64,000 nt of DNA from Streptomyces sp. Edi2 (GCF_040253635.1 NZ_JBEJGX010000003.1:5915501-5979500), one strand, 5' to 3'; shown: positions 44,413 to 53,407, counted from the stretch's first letter. Numbers and translations are program-made. Notes: generated from the letters alone by a model not told the origin.

Positions 44413-44448
44413 GCCCGGCGTACGCACGCGGCCCGGCGTACGCACGCG
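44413..44448. repeat. 18-bp tandem duplication between kinase and regulator genes
   Basis: The unit GCCCGGCGTACGCACGCG occurs twice head-to-tail (44413-44430 and 44431-44448). It lies in the gap between the histidine kinase stop and the response regulator start. Confidence 0.9.
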
Positions 44449-44513
44449 GTCCGGTGCAGGCGCGCAGCCTGCTCTGCGGGCACGGCGCCGCGGAGGCCGG
44501 AGGCCGGACGCGA

Positions 44514-44580
44514 GGGCCCACGGACATAGCGGGCCCACGGACATAGCGGGCCCACGGACGCACGGGTCCACGGACGGGCA
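44514..44580. repeat. 17-bp tandem repeat between kinase and regulator genes
   Basis: The unit GGGCCCACGGACATAGC occurs twice exactly (44514-44530, 44531-44547), followed by two diverged units to about 44580. It is the second independent tandem repeat in this gap. Confidence 0.85.
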
Positions 44581-44658
44581 GGCACAGGGGACGCCCGGCC
44601 CATGAGTCTCCACAGGCCCACCCCGCCCACCCCCCCCATACGGCTTAAGGTGACCCGC

Positions 44659-45264
44659 ATGATCAGACTGCTGCTGGCGGAGGACCAGTCGATGGTCCGG
44701 GAGGCGCTGGCCGCGCTGCTGTCCCTGGAGGACGATCTGGAGGTCGTGGCGCAGGCGGCGCGCGGTGACGAGGTGCTTCCGGCGGCGCGTGCCCACGCCG
44801 TGGACGTCGCGCTGCTGGACATCGAGATGCCCGGCATCAGCGGGCTGGACGCCGCGGCCGCGCTGCGTGACGAGCTGCCCGGCGTGAAGGTCGTCATCCT
44901 CACCACCTTCGGCCGTCCTGGCTATCTGCGCCGCGCGATGGAGTGCGGTGCCGATGCCTTTCTGGTCAAGGACGCCCCGGCGGCCCGGCTCGCGGAGGCG
45001 GTTCGGCGCGTACTGCGCGGCGAGCGCGTCATCGACCCGGTGCTGGCCGCGGCCGCGCTCGCCGACGGCGCCAGCCCCCTGACCGAGCGCGAGCGGGAGG
45101 TGCTGCGGACCGCCTCCGACGGCTCCACCAACGCCGAAATCGCCGACGCCCTGCACCTGTCCCAGGGCACGGTCCGCAACTACCTCTCCACGGCCATCCA
45201 GAAGACCGGCGCCCGCAACCGCGCGGAGGCGGTCGCGACGGCCCGCGACAAGGGCTGGCTGTAG
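44659..45264 (+). CDS. DesR/NarL-type response regulator
   Basis: The 201-residue regulator has a receiver domain with acidic residues AEDQ and phosphoacceptor Asp54 (LLDIEMPG), Thr in ILTTF, Lys in VKDAP, and a LuxR-type helix-turn-helix (LTEREREVLRTASDG, NAEIADALHLSQGTVRNYLS). It most likely binds the promoter of the ABC operon. ATG 44659 follows AAGGTGACC; a longer Pro-rich leader is possible but has no domain content. Confidence 0.92.
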   Translation: MIRLLLAEDQSMVREALAALLSLEDDLEVVAQAARGDEVLPAARAHAVDVALLDIEMPGISGLDAAAALRDELPGVKVVILTTFGRPGYLRRAMECGADAFLVKDAPAARLAEAVRRVLRGERVIDPVLAAAALADGASPLTEREREVLRTASDGSTNAEIADALHLSQGTVRNYLSTAIQKTGARNRAEAVATARDKGWL

Positions 45265-45278
45265 AAACCCTGATCCCG

Positions 45279-45348
45279 GACCCGGAAGCCCGGACCCGGA
45301 AGCCCGGACCCGGAAGCCCGGACCCGGAAGCCCGGACCCGGAAGCCCG
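45279..45348. repeat. 14-bp tandem array, 5 perfect copies
   Basis: Five exact head-to-tail copies of GACCCGGAAGCCCG start 15 bases after the response regulator stop. There are no spacers. It may affect 3' end formation, but no hairpin is dominant. Confidence 0.95.
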
Positions 45349-45523
45349 GGCCTGGCCCCGCGGCCGCTGGCAAGGGCCCCCGGCCTCGCGGCCCCGGCCT
45401 CGTCGCACCGGGGCCCCTCGCGCCCCCGGCAAGGACCCTGCCCCCGCCCCACTCGCCGCGGGAGCCCCCATGGACTTCGGCCCCTGTGCGGTGCCGGGCG
45501 GCGTCCCGCACCCTTGAAGTGTT

Positions 45524-46651
45524 ATGCCTGCCGACCGGCAGACGGAGAGCAACCGCCTTGCTCCCGCGCTGCTCATCCTTGCGATCTTCGTCGTCGCGAT
45601 CCTGGACGCCACGACCAGCCCTGAGCTGCACATCTCGGCCTTCTTGGGCATCGCCCCGCTCTACGCCGCGCTGCGCTGGTCGTTCCGGGTGACACTCCTG
45701 GTGGCCGCCGTCTTCATGGTGTGCCTGACCCTGGTCGATATCTTCACGGTGCCCGACTGGGCTCCGGCCAGCCGGGTCGTCAGCATCTTCGGCGTGGTCC
45801 TGGTGGCCGTCTTCTCCCTGGTGCTGTGCCGCACCCGCCTGCAGCGTGAGGCGCTGCACGCCCGTACGCGCATGGTGGCCGACACGGTGCAGCGGGCGAT
45901 GCTGCGCGAGCTGCCGCTCAGCGCGGGCGCGGTCGAGGCGTACGGCTTCTATGTCTCCGCCCAGGAGGGGGCCCGGGTCGGCGGCGACATCTACGAGGCC
46001 ATCGAAACCCCGCACGGGCTGCGGCTGATGATCGGCGATGTGCAGGGCAAGGGCATGCCGGCGATCGGCGCGGGCCTGGAGGTGCTGGCGTCGTTCCGGG
46101 AGGCCGCCCAGCATGTGGACTCGTTGGAGGAGGTGGCCGAGCGCATGGAGCAGGCACTGGCCCGCTACAACACTCGCTCGGCCGAGCAGGGCGCCGACGA
46201 GCGCTTCGTCACGGCGCTGCTGATGGAGGTGCGCGACCCGGTCGGCCTGCCGCAGGGCCGGGTGCTGTCCTGCGGCCATATCCCGTACTACCTGGTGCGC
46301 GACGGCAAGATCTACGAACGCCGGGAGGGCGAGGGCGGGCTGCCCCTCGGCCTGGGCACGCTCAGCGGCGAGCCCCGGCACAGCGTCCGGGTCCACCCCG
46401 AGCCTGACGATTGGCTGGTGCTGTGCACGGACGGGGTGACCGAGGCGCGCGGCAAGGACGGCGCGTTCTACCCGCTGGCGGAACGGCTGGCCGGGTGGAC
46501 GGACCTGGAGCCCGCCGAGCTGGCCCGTACCCTCCGCGCCGACCTGGAGAGCTTCACCGACGGCGAGCTCAAGGACGACGCGACCGCGCTGGTCGTCCGC
46601 CGCAGCCCCGCCGCCACTCAGTTGAGCATGGAACGCGCCGCGGCGGCCTGA
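45524..46651 (+). CDS. Membrane-anchored SpoIIE/PP2C-type phosphatase
   Basis: The 375-residue protein has three or four membrane helices in residues 12-105 and a cytoplasmic SpoIIE-type phosphatase domain from about 120, with RVGGDIYEAIE (in place of the usual GGDWFD), IGDVQGKGMPA and LKDDATALVV. It probably dephosphorylates an anti-anti-sigma protein. No kinase domain is attached. Its last 34 bases overlap the convergent SirB1-like gene. Confidence 0.88.
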   Translation: MPADRQTESNRLAPALLILAIFVVAILDATTSPELHISAFLGIAPLYAALRWSFRVTLLVAAVFMVCLTLVDIFTVPDWAPASRVVSIFGVVLVAVFSLVLCRTRLQREALHARTRMVADTVQRAMLRELPLSAGAVEAYGFYVSAQEGARVGGDIYEAIETPHGLRLMIGDVQGKGMPAIGAGLEVLASFREAAQHVDSLEEVAERMEQALARYNTRSAEQGADERFVTALLMEVRDPVGLPQGRVLSCGHIPYYLVRDGKIYERREGEGGLPLGLGTLSGEPRHSVRVHPEPDDWLVLCTDGVTEARGKDGAFYPLAERLAGWTDLEPAELARTLRADLESFTDGELKDDATALVVRRSPAATQLSMERAAAA

Positions 46652-47508
46652 CGCCGTATCGCCTTCGCACCGGCCGGGTCGACGGCCTCCACCACCCGGG
46701 CGTACTCCTCCAGCTCGGCCGCCCCGGCAAGGAACTCGCCGCGCTGGACGAGTAGCTGGGCGCGCTCCAGGCGCAGCCGCGCCGGATGGCTCGGCAGCAG
46801 CAGCGACAGCTCCAGTGCCCACAGCTGCACCGCGCTGTGCTCCGGGCGTGCCTGCGCCCAGGACCGGATGTTGTTGAGCACCCGCAGCACGATCTCCAGC
46901 GGATCGGCGGGCGTCATCATCCCCGCGCTCAGCGGCTCACCGGTCGCGCCGGTTACCAGCAGCCCCGCGTCCTCCTCGGTGAGCAGCCGCCCGCCCGCGA
47001 ACGGATCGGCCAGCACGTGCGCACCGGCCGGATCACCGAAGCCGACGACGAAGTGCCCCGGCAGGGCCACCCCGTAGACGGGTGCGCCGGCCCGCCGGGC
47101 CACCTCCATCCACACCACCGACAGCAGGATCGGCAGGCCCCGGTGCCGCCGCAACACCTCGTGCAGCAGGGAGGACTCCAGCCGCCGGTAGTCGGCGGGT
47201 GAGCCGCCGAAGCCGCAGCGGGTGCCGAGCAGCTCGGCGAGGTTGCGGGCCCAGGCACCCGGGCCGCCGGCCGGGGAGTACGGGAGGAGCCCGGCCAGCC
47301 GGTCCAGCTCGATCTGGACCGCGTCGCAACCCGCCTCGTCCAGCGCGGGGTCGGCCTCGGCCCCGATCAGCAGACACAGCACCGCCAGATCGGGCCGCTC
47401 GGCGCGCGCGGCATCGGCGAACTGCCGCCGCCGGGCGGCGCGACCGCCGTCCGGCTCCGGCTCGGGCTCGGGCTCCGGCTCGGGTCCCGGTTCGGGTTCG
47501 TGGGGCAT
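46618..47508 (-). CDS. SirB1/transglutaminase-like family protein
   Basis: The 296-residue product matches the SirB1 N-terminal transglutaminase-like domain (PADYRRLESSLLHEVLRRHRG, LPILLSVVWMEVARR, GVALPGHFVVGF) followed by a TPR-like helical end. Catalytic status is uncertain because the family often lacks the transglutaminase cysteine, and no clear one is seen here. The N-terminus has a Pro-Glu repeat (residues 4-19). It overlaps the convergent phosphatase gene by 34 bases. Confidence 0.85.
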   Translation of the reverse strand: MPHEPEPGPEPEPEPEPEPDGGRAARRRQFADAARAERPDLAVLCLLIGAEADPALDEAGCDAVQIELDRLAGLLPYSPAGGPGAWARNLAELLGTRCGFGGSPADYRRLESSLLHEVLRRHRGLPILLSVVWMEVARRAGAPVYGVALPGHFVVGFGDPAGAHVLADPFAGGRLLTEEDAGLLVTGATGEPLSAGMMTPADPLEIVLRVLNNIRSWAQARPEHSAVQLWALELSLLLPSHPARLRLERAQLLVQRGEFLAGAAELEEYARVVEAVDPAGAKAIRRQAAAARSMLN

Positions 47509-47525
47509 GGCAGCGGGCTCCCCGT

Positions 47526-48692
47526 TCAGTGCCGGCCGCCGCCCGGCAGGGCACGCCGGTAGTGGTAGCCGTGGTGGTCGGTGAAGCCGAGCCGGTCGTA
47601 GAACGCGAGCGCGCCCGCGTTGTCCGCCTCGACCTGCAGATATGCGGCCGAGGCGCCCTCCGCGAGGGCCTGCTCGGCGAGCGCCGCCATCACCCGGGTG
47701 GCCAGCCCCCGGCGCCGTGCGGCAGGTGCCACCTCGACCGCCGCGAAACCCGCCCAGCGCCCGTCGACGACCAGCCGTCCGATCGCCGCCGTGCCGCCGT
47801 CCGTGTCATGCACCGTCGCGAACCACACCGAGGGCCCGCCGGTCAGCACCTTCAGGGCATCCCGTGCGGCCTTGCCGGTCTTGTCTGCCTCGTCGTCCTC
47901 ACCGGTCTCGCCGGTCACGCCTGCCTCACCGGTCCGGTTGTACAGCCCCAGCCAGCCCGCGCCCGGTTCCCGGGACAGGACGACCCGGGCCGGGGCACCC
48001 CCGACGGTGCCGGCAGAAGCGCCCGTGGTGCCCGTGGTGCCCATGGCGTCTGTGTCGATGTCGGCGAGCGGTGCCAGCGCCGCGACCCGGACCCGGGTGT
48101 GCCGCTCAGCGGTCCAGCCGCGCTCCGCCAGCGCCGCGGCCAGCTCCTCGTCGGTGCCGGCCTGCCCGGTGGCGACCGTGATCACCGCCGGCAGCCCACG
48201 CTCGTCATACCAGTGGCCGATCCGCTCCAGCGCCGTGTCCAAGGGGACGCCCGGGTCGCCGAGCGGCAGGACGGAATTGGCGCGGCGGGTGAAACCTCCG
48301 GAGGCCCGCAGCGTCCACTCCCCGAGCGACGCCGTCTCCGCGGCGGGCCAGCCGCGGGCGGCGATCCGCTGGAGCTCCAGGGCGGTGGCCGACGGGCCCC
48401 TGCGGCGGGCCGGCGCCGAGGAGGGACCCGAAGATCCCTGCGGGCCGGCCGCCGGGCGGCGGGCGGGCACGACCTTGGCCGCCACCAGCGAGGACTCCTC
48501 GATCCTGACGCATTCACCGCTGCGTCGTGTGATGCTCAGCACACCTTCATCCCAGGATGTGAGAACCCCGACCGCGTCCGTGAACGCCGGCTCCCCCGCT
48601 CCGCCCCCGGTCAAGCGCCGGACGGATACCCTTTTGCCCACGTCAGCACGGGTGATGCGGACTTCCGCGTGGCCGCCGGCCAGGAATTCCAT
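47526..48692 (-). CDS. GNAT-family N-acetyltransferase
   Basis: The 388-residue protein has an N-terminal small barrel-like region (1-75), an Ala/Pro linker, and C-terminal GNAT motifs: VDGRWAGFAAVEVAP, RRRGLATRVMAALAEQA and AYLQVEADNAGALAFYDRLGF. The centre has a Thr/Gly/Glu-rich low-complexity insertion around residues 215-285. The acceptor is unknown. It is 17 bases upstream of the SirB1-like gene in the same direction and reads away from fdxA. Confidence 0.87.
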   Translation of the reverse strand: MEFLAGGHAEVRITRADVGKRVSVRRLTGGGAGEPAFTDAVGVLTSWDEGVLSITRRSGECVRIEESSLVAAKVVPARRPAAGPQGSSGPSSAPARRRGPSATALELQRIAARGWPAAETASLGEWTLRASGGFTRRANSVLPLGDPGVPLDTALERIGHWYDERGLPAVITVATGQAGTDEELAAALAERGWTAERHTRVRVAALAPLADIDTDAMGTTGTTGASAGTVGGAPARVVLSREPGAGWLGLYNRTGEAGVTGETGEDDEADKTGKAARDALKVLTGGPSVWFATVHDTDGGTAAIGRLVVDGRWAGFAAVEVAPAARRRGLATRVMAALAEQALAEGASAAYLQVEADNAGALAFYDRLGFTDHHGYHYRRALPGGGRH

Positions 48693-48832
48693 CGCTCAAA
48701 CCGCCCCTCTTGTTCGTCTCGCGCCCGGGAACGGAGATACTAGATGGCGGGCATCGACGACGCCGCGCTCCCGCGCGCCCAGCGGCGGTACTGCCAATCG
48801 GTCCGCCGGCCCTACCGAGGAGGAACGACAGC

Positions 48833-49153
48833 GTGACCTACGTCATCGCGCAGCCTTGTGTCGACGTCAAGGACAAGGCGTGCATCGAGGAGTGCCCGGT
48901 CGACTGCATCTACGAGGGCAAGCGGTCCTTGTACATCCACCCGGACGAATGCGTCGACTGTGGTGCCTGTGAGCCGGTCTGCCCGGTCGAGGCGATCTTC
49001 TACGAGGACGACACCCCGGAGGAGTGGAAGGACTACTACAAGGCGAATGTGGAGTTCTTCGACGAGCTCGGCTCGCCCGGTGGCGCCAGCAAGCTCGGCC
49101 TGATCGAGCGGGACCACCCCTTCATCGCGGCACTTCCGCCGCAGAACCAGTAA
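48833..49153 (+). CDS. fdxA: 7Fe/8Fe-type ferredoxin
   Basis: The 106-residue ferredoxin binds two clusters. Cys9, Cys17, Cys21 and Cys25 form the first site with the C-x7-C spacing of a [3Fe-4S] centre, and Cys40, 43, 46 and 50 the [4Fe-4S] site. GTG 48833 follows GAGGAGG. It is expected to carry electrons for P450s or other oxidoreductases. dapC follows in the same direction, an order also found in mycobacteria (fdxC-dapC). Confidence 0.95.
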   Translation: MTYVIAQPCVDVKDKACIEECPVDCIYEGKRSLYIHPDECVDCGACEPVCPVEAIFYEDDTPEEWKDYYKANVEFFDELGSPGGASKLGLIERDHPFIAALPPQNQ

Positions 49154-49210
49154 CGACGCGAGGCCCCGGAGGGAGCAGTCCGCCCGCTCCCTCTCGCCTC
49201 CGATGACGTC

Positions 49211-49240
49211 GGGGGCACTCCCAGCGCGAGCTGGGGGAGG
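49211..49240. repeat. Interspersed hairpin element (GGGGGCACTCCC type), copy 2
   Basis: GGGGGCACTCCCAGC followed by GCGA and GCTGGGGGAG forms a bulged stem. It resembles the element near 38966 and lies in the fdxA-dapC gap. Confidence 0.5.
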
Positions 49241-49255
49241 TCGCACGGCGCCGAC

Positions 49256-49291
49256 CCGGTCCCGTACGGCCAGCTCGCCGTACGGGACCGG
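49256..49291 (+). terminator. Hairpin between fdxA and dapC
   Basis: A perfect 14-bp inverted repeat (CCGGTCCCGTACGG and its complement) with an 8-base loop lies between the two genes. It could partly terminate the fdxA message so that ferredoxin exceeds DapC. Confidence 0.7.
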
Positions 49292-49335
49292 CGCATGAGG
49301 CGCCGGCGCCCGGCACCACCGAGAAAGAGAGCACC

Positions 49336-50481
49336 GTGGGCGCAGCATCGTCCTCCCGGCCCGTCTCCCACCGCCACCCTTCCAGGGAGTCGCTCCGCGA
49401 CCGTCTTCCTGACTTCCCCTGGGACCGGCTGGAGCCGTACAAGGCCACCGCCGCCGCACACACCGACGGCATCGTCGACCTGTCCGTGGGCACCCCGGTC
49501 GACCCGGTCCCCGCGCTGGTGCGGCAGGCGCTGACCGACGCGGCCGACAGCCCCGGCTACCCGACGGTGTGGGGGACGGCCGCGCTGCGGGACGCGCTCA
49601 CCGGGTGGGCGACCGACCGCCTCGGCGCCCAGGGGCTGGAGCACACCAACGTGCTGCCGGTCGTCGGCTCCAAGGAGCTGGTGGCCTGGCTGCCGACCCA
49701 GCTGGGCCTGGGCGCCGGGGACAAGGTCGCCTACCCGCGCCTGGCCTACCCGACGTACGAGGTCGGCGCCCGTCTGGCCGGCGCCGAGCCGGTCGTCTAC
49801 GACGAGCCCTGGGAGCTGGACCCCAGCGGTCTGAAGCTGCTCTGGCTGAACTCGCCGTCCAACCCGACCGGCCGGGTGCTCGGCGCCGCCGAACTGCGCC
49901 GCGCCGTCGCCTGGGCGCGCGAGCACGGGGTGCTGGTCGTCAGCGACGAGTGCTACCTGGAGCTGGGCTGGGAGGCCGACCCGGTCTCCGTGCTGCACCC
50001 GGATGTCTGCGGCGGCTCCCACGACGGCCTCGTCGCCGTCCACTCCCTCTCCAAGCGCTCCAACCTCGCCGGCTACCGCTCCGCCTTCCTCGTCGGCGAC
50101 GCCGCGGTCCTCGGCGACCTGCTGCAGATCCGCAAGCACGGCGGCATGATGATCGCGGCGCCGGTGCAGGCCGCCACCGTCGCGGCGCTGGGCGACACCG
50201 CCCACGTCGCCGAGCAGCGCGAGCGCTACGCCCGCCGCCGTGCCGCCCTGCGTGGTGCCTTCGAGGCCGCGGGCTTCCGCATCGAGCACAGCGAGGCCTC
50301 GCTCTACCTCTGGGCGACCCGCGACGAGTCCTGCTGGGAGACCGTCGGCGACCTCGCCAAGCGCGGCATCCTCGTCGCCCCCGGTGACTTCTACGGCGTG
50401 GCGGGGGAGCGGTTCGTTCGGATCGCCTTCACCGCCACCGACGAGCGGGTGGCCGCCGCGGTGCGCCGGCTGGCGGAGTGA
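49336..50481 (+). CDS. dapC: Succinyldiaminopimelate aminotransferase (DapC type)
   Basis: DapC transfers an amino group to N-succinyl-2-amino-6-oxopimelate in lysine and peptidoglycan precursor synthesis. The 381-residue class I aminotransferase has the PLP lysine Lys240 in SLSKRSNLAGYR, the SPSNPTGR motif and the Asp of VVSDECY. GTG 49336 follows AAAGAGAG. dapE of the same pathway is 1.8 kb downstream, supporting the assignment over other aminotransferases. Confidence 0.9.
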   Translation: MGAASSSRPVSHRHPSRESLRDRLPDFPWDRLEPYKATAAAHTDGIVDLSVGTPVDPVPALVRQALTDAADSPGYPTVWGTAALRDALTGWATDRLGAQGLEHTNVLPVVGSKELVAWLPTQLGLGAGDKVAYPRLAYPTYEVGARLAGAEPVVYDEPWELDPSGLKLLWLNSPSNPTGRVLGAAELRRAVAWAREHGVLVVSDECYLELGWEADPVSVLHPDVCGGSHDGLVAVHSLSKRSNLAGYRSAFLVGDAAVLGDLLQIRKHGGMMIAAPVQAATVAALGDTAHVAEQRERYARRRAALRGAFEAAGFRIEHSEASLYLWATRDESCWETVGDLAKRGILVAPGDFYGVAGERFVRIAFTATDERVAAAVRRLAE

Positions 50482-50494
50482 GCCGCGTCTGACC

Positions 50495-50540
50495 ACGCGC
50501 AGGGGCCCGGGGAGAGCGAACTCCCCGGGCCCCTGCGCGT
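50495..50540. terminator. Strong bidirectional terminator after dapC
   Basis: A perfect 20-bp inverted repeat (ACGCGCAGGGGCCCGGGGAG and its complement) with a 6-base loop sits between dapC and the convergent secreted-protein gene. Confidence 0.95.
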
Positions 50541-50559
50541 CTGCGGGCGGACGGTCCGG

Positions 50560-51018
50560 TCAGCGGCCGCCGAGCGGAAGGCCGCCGAGCAGGCCCTGAG
50601 CCGGCGCAAGCAGGCCCTTGGACGACCCGACCAGGCCCTTGGCCACCTCGAGCGGCAGCGAGTTGGTCGAGACGCCGTGCTTGGCGATCGGGCGGACGGC
50701 GCCCTCCGCCTTGTCGGCGGCGCCCTGGGTGAGCGGCATGGCCTTCTTCACGACCGGGCCGGCGGTCTCCACGAGCGCCGGGGCGAGCTTCGTCGCCGCC
50801 TTGTTGCCGGCCTCGTTCACCAGGCCGACGCCGTGGCGCGCGGTGTGGTCCAGGGTGCGGCTGGTGTTCTGGGAGTCCAGGGGCGCCGTCAGCCCGCCGA
50901 GTGTCTTGGCGGGCAGATCCGCGGCGCTCGCGGAGCCGGCCGCAGCGACCACGGGAGCGGCACCCGCTGCAACGAGCAGGGCGGCTCGGGCGATCCGACG
51001 CGTAACGGGGAGGGACAT
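50560..51018 (-). CDS. Secreted protein with signal peptide, unknown function
   Basis: The 152-residue product has a Sec-type signal peptide (RRIARAALLVAAGAAPVVAA, cleavage likely after ASA near residue 32). The mature part is Ala/Leu/Lys-rich with amphipathic helices and no Cys or catalytic motif. ATG 51018 follows AAAGGAG. I recognise it only as a type often found in Streptomyces. It is monocistronic. Confidence 0.8.
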   Translation of the reverse strand: MSLPVTRRIARAALLVAAGAAPVVAAAGSASAADLPAKTLGGLTAPLDSQNTSRTLDHTARHGVGLVNEAGNKAATKLAPALVETAGPVVKKAMPLTQGAADKAEGAVRPIAKHGVSTNSLPLEVAKGLVGSSKGLLAPAQGLLGGLPLGGR

Positions 51019-51319
51019 GGTGCTCCTTTTACGGAGAAGGACTCGTACTTCTGACAGATGTGCCATATCCGCCTGGCGGACGCACTGACTACCGCGTCAG
51101 AACCCCGAAGGTTGCGGTGAACTCCGGTAAAGAGTTGGTAACGCGTCACATAATCGGGCCTGGATAAAGAAGGGCAATATGCGCATGACCCGATGGACTG
51201 CGGAAACGTCACAGCCCTTTGCGCGCAAGGGAATTGGCGGTGTACACGAAAGCGGCGCGCCAACTGCCTTGTGACTCCGGCGAATTGCTGTCTGCACCCC
51301 TCCCGGGGGACCCGTCAAA
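51019..51319. other. Intergenic region
   Basis: This 301-base stretch lies upstream of the secreted-protein gene and downstream of the lysozyme-like gene. It is AT-richer than average between 51100 and 51260, as expected for a promoter, but I cannot point to specific elements. No gene is supported. Confidence 0.45.
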
Positions 51320-52246
51320 CTATTGCTCGGTGATGATACGAACGTCGCGCGCGGCCGCCGCGGAATCGGCCGGCTTCTGCTGCCAGCCCTTTCCCGAATC
51401 GGCCGCGGTCCACGTCCGGCCGGCGTAAGAGATCTGTTCGATGCGCAGCTCGGCGGAGTGCGCCATCGCCCACGTCGCCAGCTCCCAGCCGCGCCGCGGG
51501 GTATCGCCCACGGCCATCGCACCGGCCGCCCGCACCGGTATCGTCACCCCGCGCCCGCCGCCCGCGCTGCTGCCGCCGGCGGCCGTCCGCGGCAGCACCC
51601 GGGGGCCGAACTCCCGCACCAGCTTCTCCCGCACCTTCGTCGCGCCGCCCGCCCGGCTGTCCACCGGGCGGCTCTCGGTGCAGGTCATCGCACCCTCGTC
51701 GCGGCCCGTGAGTGCCCCGGTCAACTGCGCGGCGTTCGCCTCGTGTTTGGCGTAGGCCTGCGGATAGCCGCTGTGCTGCACCCGCTGTGCGGCGACGGTC
51801 AGCGGCAACCGGGAGTAGCCGGGCACATTCGCCAGATGCCGGTAGAACTCCCCGGCCGAGTAGACCGGATCCATGATCTTCTGCACGGTGCCCCAGTCCT
51901 GCGACGGCCGCTGCTGGAAGAGCCCGACCGAATCCCGGTCACCGAAGTCGATATTGCGCAGCCCGGACTCCTGCATGGCGGTCGCCAGCGCGATGGTCAC
52001 CGCCCGCTCCGGCAGCCCGCGCGAGGACGCCACGGCCGCGATCGTCGCGGCGTTCGCGGCCTGCTCGGGGGAGAGCTCGTAGGCCTCGGCGTCGCCCGCG
52101 CCGCGCACCGTGCAGCGCGGCGCCCCCGGGCCGGCGGTGATGTACTGCACCGCGAGATAGCCGGCCAGTCCGATCAGCACGGCGACGGCCGCGGCGATAC
52201 GCCACGGGCGGGTGCGGCGGACGGGGGCTGAGGGCTGCGCGGACAC
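51320..52246 (-). CDS. Membrane-anchored lysozyme/transglycosylase-like protein
   Basis: The 308-residue product has one N-terminal helix (about 16-35) and an extracytoplasmic domain. The segment AMQESGLRNIDFGDRDSVGLFQQRPSQ has the E-S-x-L ... GLFQQRP pattern seen in lytic transglycosylase/lysozyme-like proteins, with Glu as the likely catalytic acid. A C-terminal domain of about 110 residues follows. Similar Streptomyces proteins are sometimes annotated as heavy-metal transporters, which nothing here supports. GTG 52246 was chosen because it lies just before the membrane helix; the ribosome binding site is weak. It diverges from dapE. Confidence 0.72.
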   Translation of the reverse strand: MSAQPSAPVRRTRPWRIAAAVAVLIGLAGYLAVQYITAGPGAPRCTVRGAGDAEAYELSPEQAANAATIAAVASSRGLPERAVTIALATAMQESGLRNIDFGDRDSVGLFQQRPSQDWGTVQKIMDPVYSAGEFYRHLANVPGYSRLPLTVAAQRVQHSGYPQAYAKHEANAAQLTGALTGRDEGAMTCTESRPVDSRAGGATKVREKLVREFGPRVLPRTAAGGSSAGGGRGVTIPVRAAGAMAVGDTPRRGWELATWAMAHSAELRIEQISYAGRTWTAADSGKGWQQKPADSAAAARDVRIITEQ

Positions 52247-52286
52247 GCGCCTACCGTACTGGAGTGCTGCGGATAGGGTCGGATCC

Positions 52287-53378
52287 ATGGAGCGCCGCAC
52301 AGACCACCCCGCCCTCGACCTGTCGCTCGACGCCGCCGCGCTCACCGCGCAGCTCGTCGACTTCCCTTCCGAGAGCGGCAACGAGAAGGACCTCGCCGAC
52401 GCCGTCGAGCACGCGCTGCGCGGGCTCGGGCACCTGACCGTCGACCGCCACGGCAACAACGTCGTGGCCCGCACCCACCTCGGCCGCGACGAGCGGGTGG
52501 TGCTCGCCGGGCACCTCGACACCGTGCCGATCGCCGGCAACGTCCCCTCCCAGCTGGACGAGAACGGCGTCCTGTGGGGCTGCGGCACCTGCGACATGAA
52601 GTCCGGCGTCGCCGTCCAGCTGCGGATGGCCGCCACGGTCCCGGTGCCCAACCGCGACCTGACCTTCGTCTTCTACGACCAGGAAGAGGTCGCCGCGCAC
52701 CTCAACGGGCTCGGCCATGTCGCCGACGCCCACCCCGACTGGCTCGCCGGTGACTTCGCCGTCCTCCTGGAGCCCTCCGACGGCCAGGTGGAGGGCGGCT
52801 GCCAGGGCACCCTGCGGGTCCTGCTGCGCACCACCGGTGAGCGCGCGCACTCCGCCCGCAGCTGGATGGGCGGCAACGCGATCCACGCCGCCGCCCCGAT
52901 CCTGGCGAAGCTCGCCGCCTACGAGCCGCGCCGCCCGGTCATCGACGGCCTCGAATACCGCGAAGGCCTCAACGCCGTACGCATCGAGGGCGGCGTCGCC
53001 AACAACGTGATCCCGGACGCCTGCACGGTCACCGTGAACTTCCGCTACGCGCCGGACCGCACCCCCGACGAGGCGCTGGCCCACGTCCGCGAGGTCTTCG
53101 CGGACTGCCCGGTGGACGAGTTCGTCGTCGACGACCACTCCCCGGGCGCGCTGCCCGGACTGTCCCACCCGGCGGCCAGGGCCTTCATGGAATCCGTCGG
53201 CGGCAGCGCGATGCCCAAGTTCGGCTGGACCGATGTCTCGCGCTTCAGCGCTCTGGGCGTCCCGGCCGTCAACTACGGCCCCGGCTACTCGCTGCTGGCA
53301 CACAAGAAGGACGAACGGGTCGAAATCGACCGCATCCTCCACTGCGAGGAGCGGCTGCGCGACTGGCTGACCGCCTGA
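52287..53378 (+). CDS. dapE: Succinyldiaminopimelate desuccinylase
   Basis: DapE removes succinate from N-succinyl-LL-diaminopimelate, giving the peptidoglycan/lysine precursor. The 363-residue M20 metallopeptidase-type protein has AGHLDTVP and TCDMKSGVA for the metals, FYDQEE with the catalytic Glu pair, and a late segment LLAHKKDERVE supplying the last His. ATG 52287 was chosen at the family start. dapC lies upstream, and a TIGR00730 protein follows as in mycobacteria. Confidence 0.95.
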   Translation: MERRTDHPALDLSLDAAALTAQLVDFPSESGNEKDLADAVEHALRGLGHLTVDRHGNNVVARTHLGRDERVVLAGHLDTVPIAGNVPSQLDENGVLWGCGTCDMKSGVAVQLRMAATVPVPNRDLTFVFYDQEEVAAHLNGLGHVADAHPDWLAGDFAVLLEPSDGQVEGGCQGTLRVLLRTTGERAHSARSWMGGNAIHAAAPILAKLAAYEPRRPVIDGLEYREGLNAVRIEGGVANNVIPDACTVTVNFRYAPDRTPDEALAHVREVFADCPVDEFVVDDHSPGALPGLSHPAARAFMESVGGSAMPKFGWTDVSRFSALGVPAVNYGPGYSLLAHKKDERVEIDRILHCEERLRDWLTA

Positions 53379-53380
53379 CG

Positions 53381-53407
53381 GCCCGGTCACCGGTCCGGGG
53401 ACCGGGC
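53381..53407 (+). terminator. Candidate terminator after dapE
   Basis: The arms GCCCGGTC and GACCGGGC pair over 8 bp around an 11-base loop, immediately after the dapE stop. Confidence 0.5.

Noticed and set aside
45279..45348. CRISPR-like array
   Set aside because: Five contiguous 14-bp units without spacers; a simple tandem repeat.
51320..52246. Heavy-metal transporter annotation often given to similar proteins
   Set aside because: Only one membrane helix and no metal motif; the ES-x-L ... GLFQQRP pattern fits a lysozyme-like fold.
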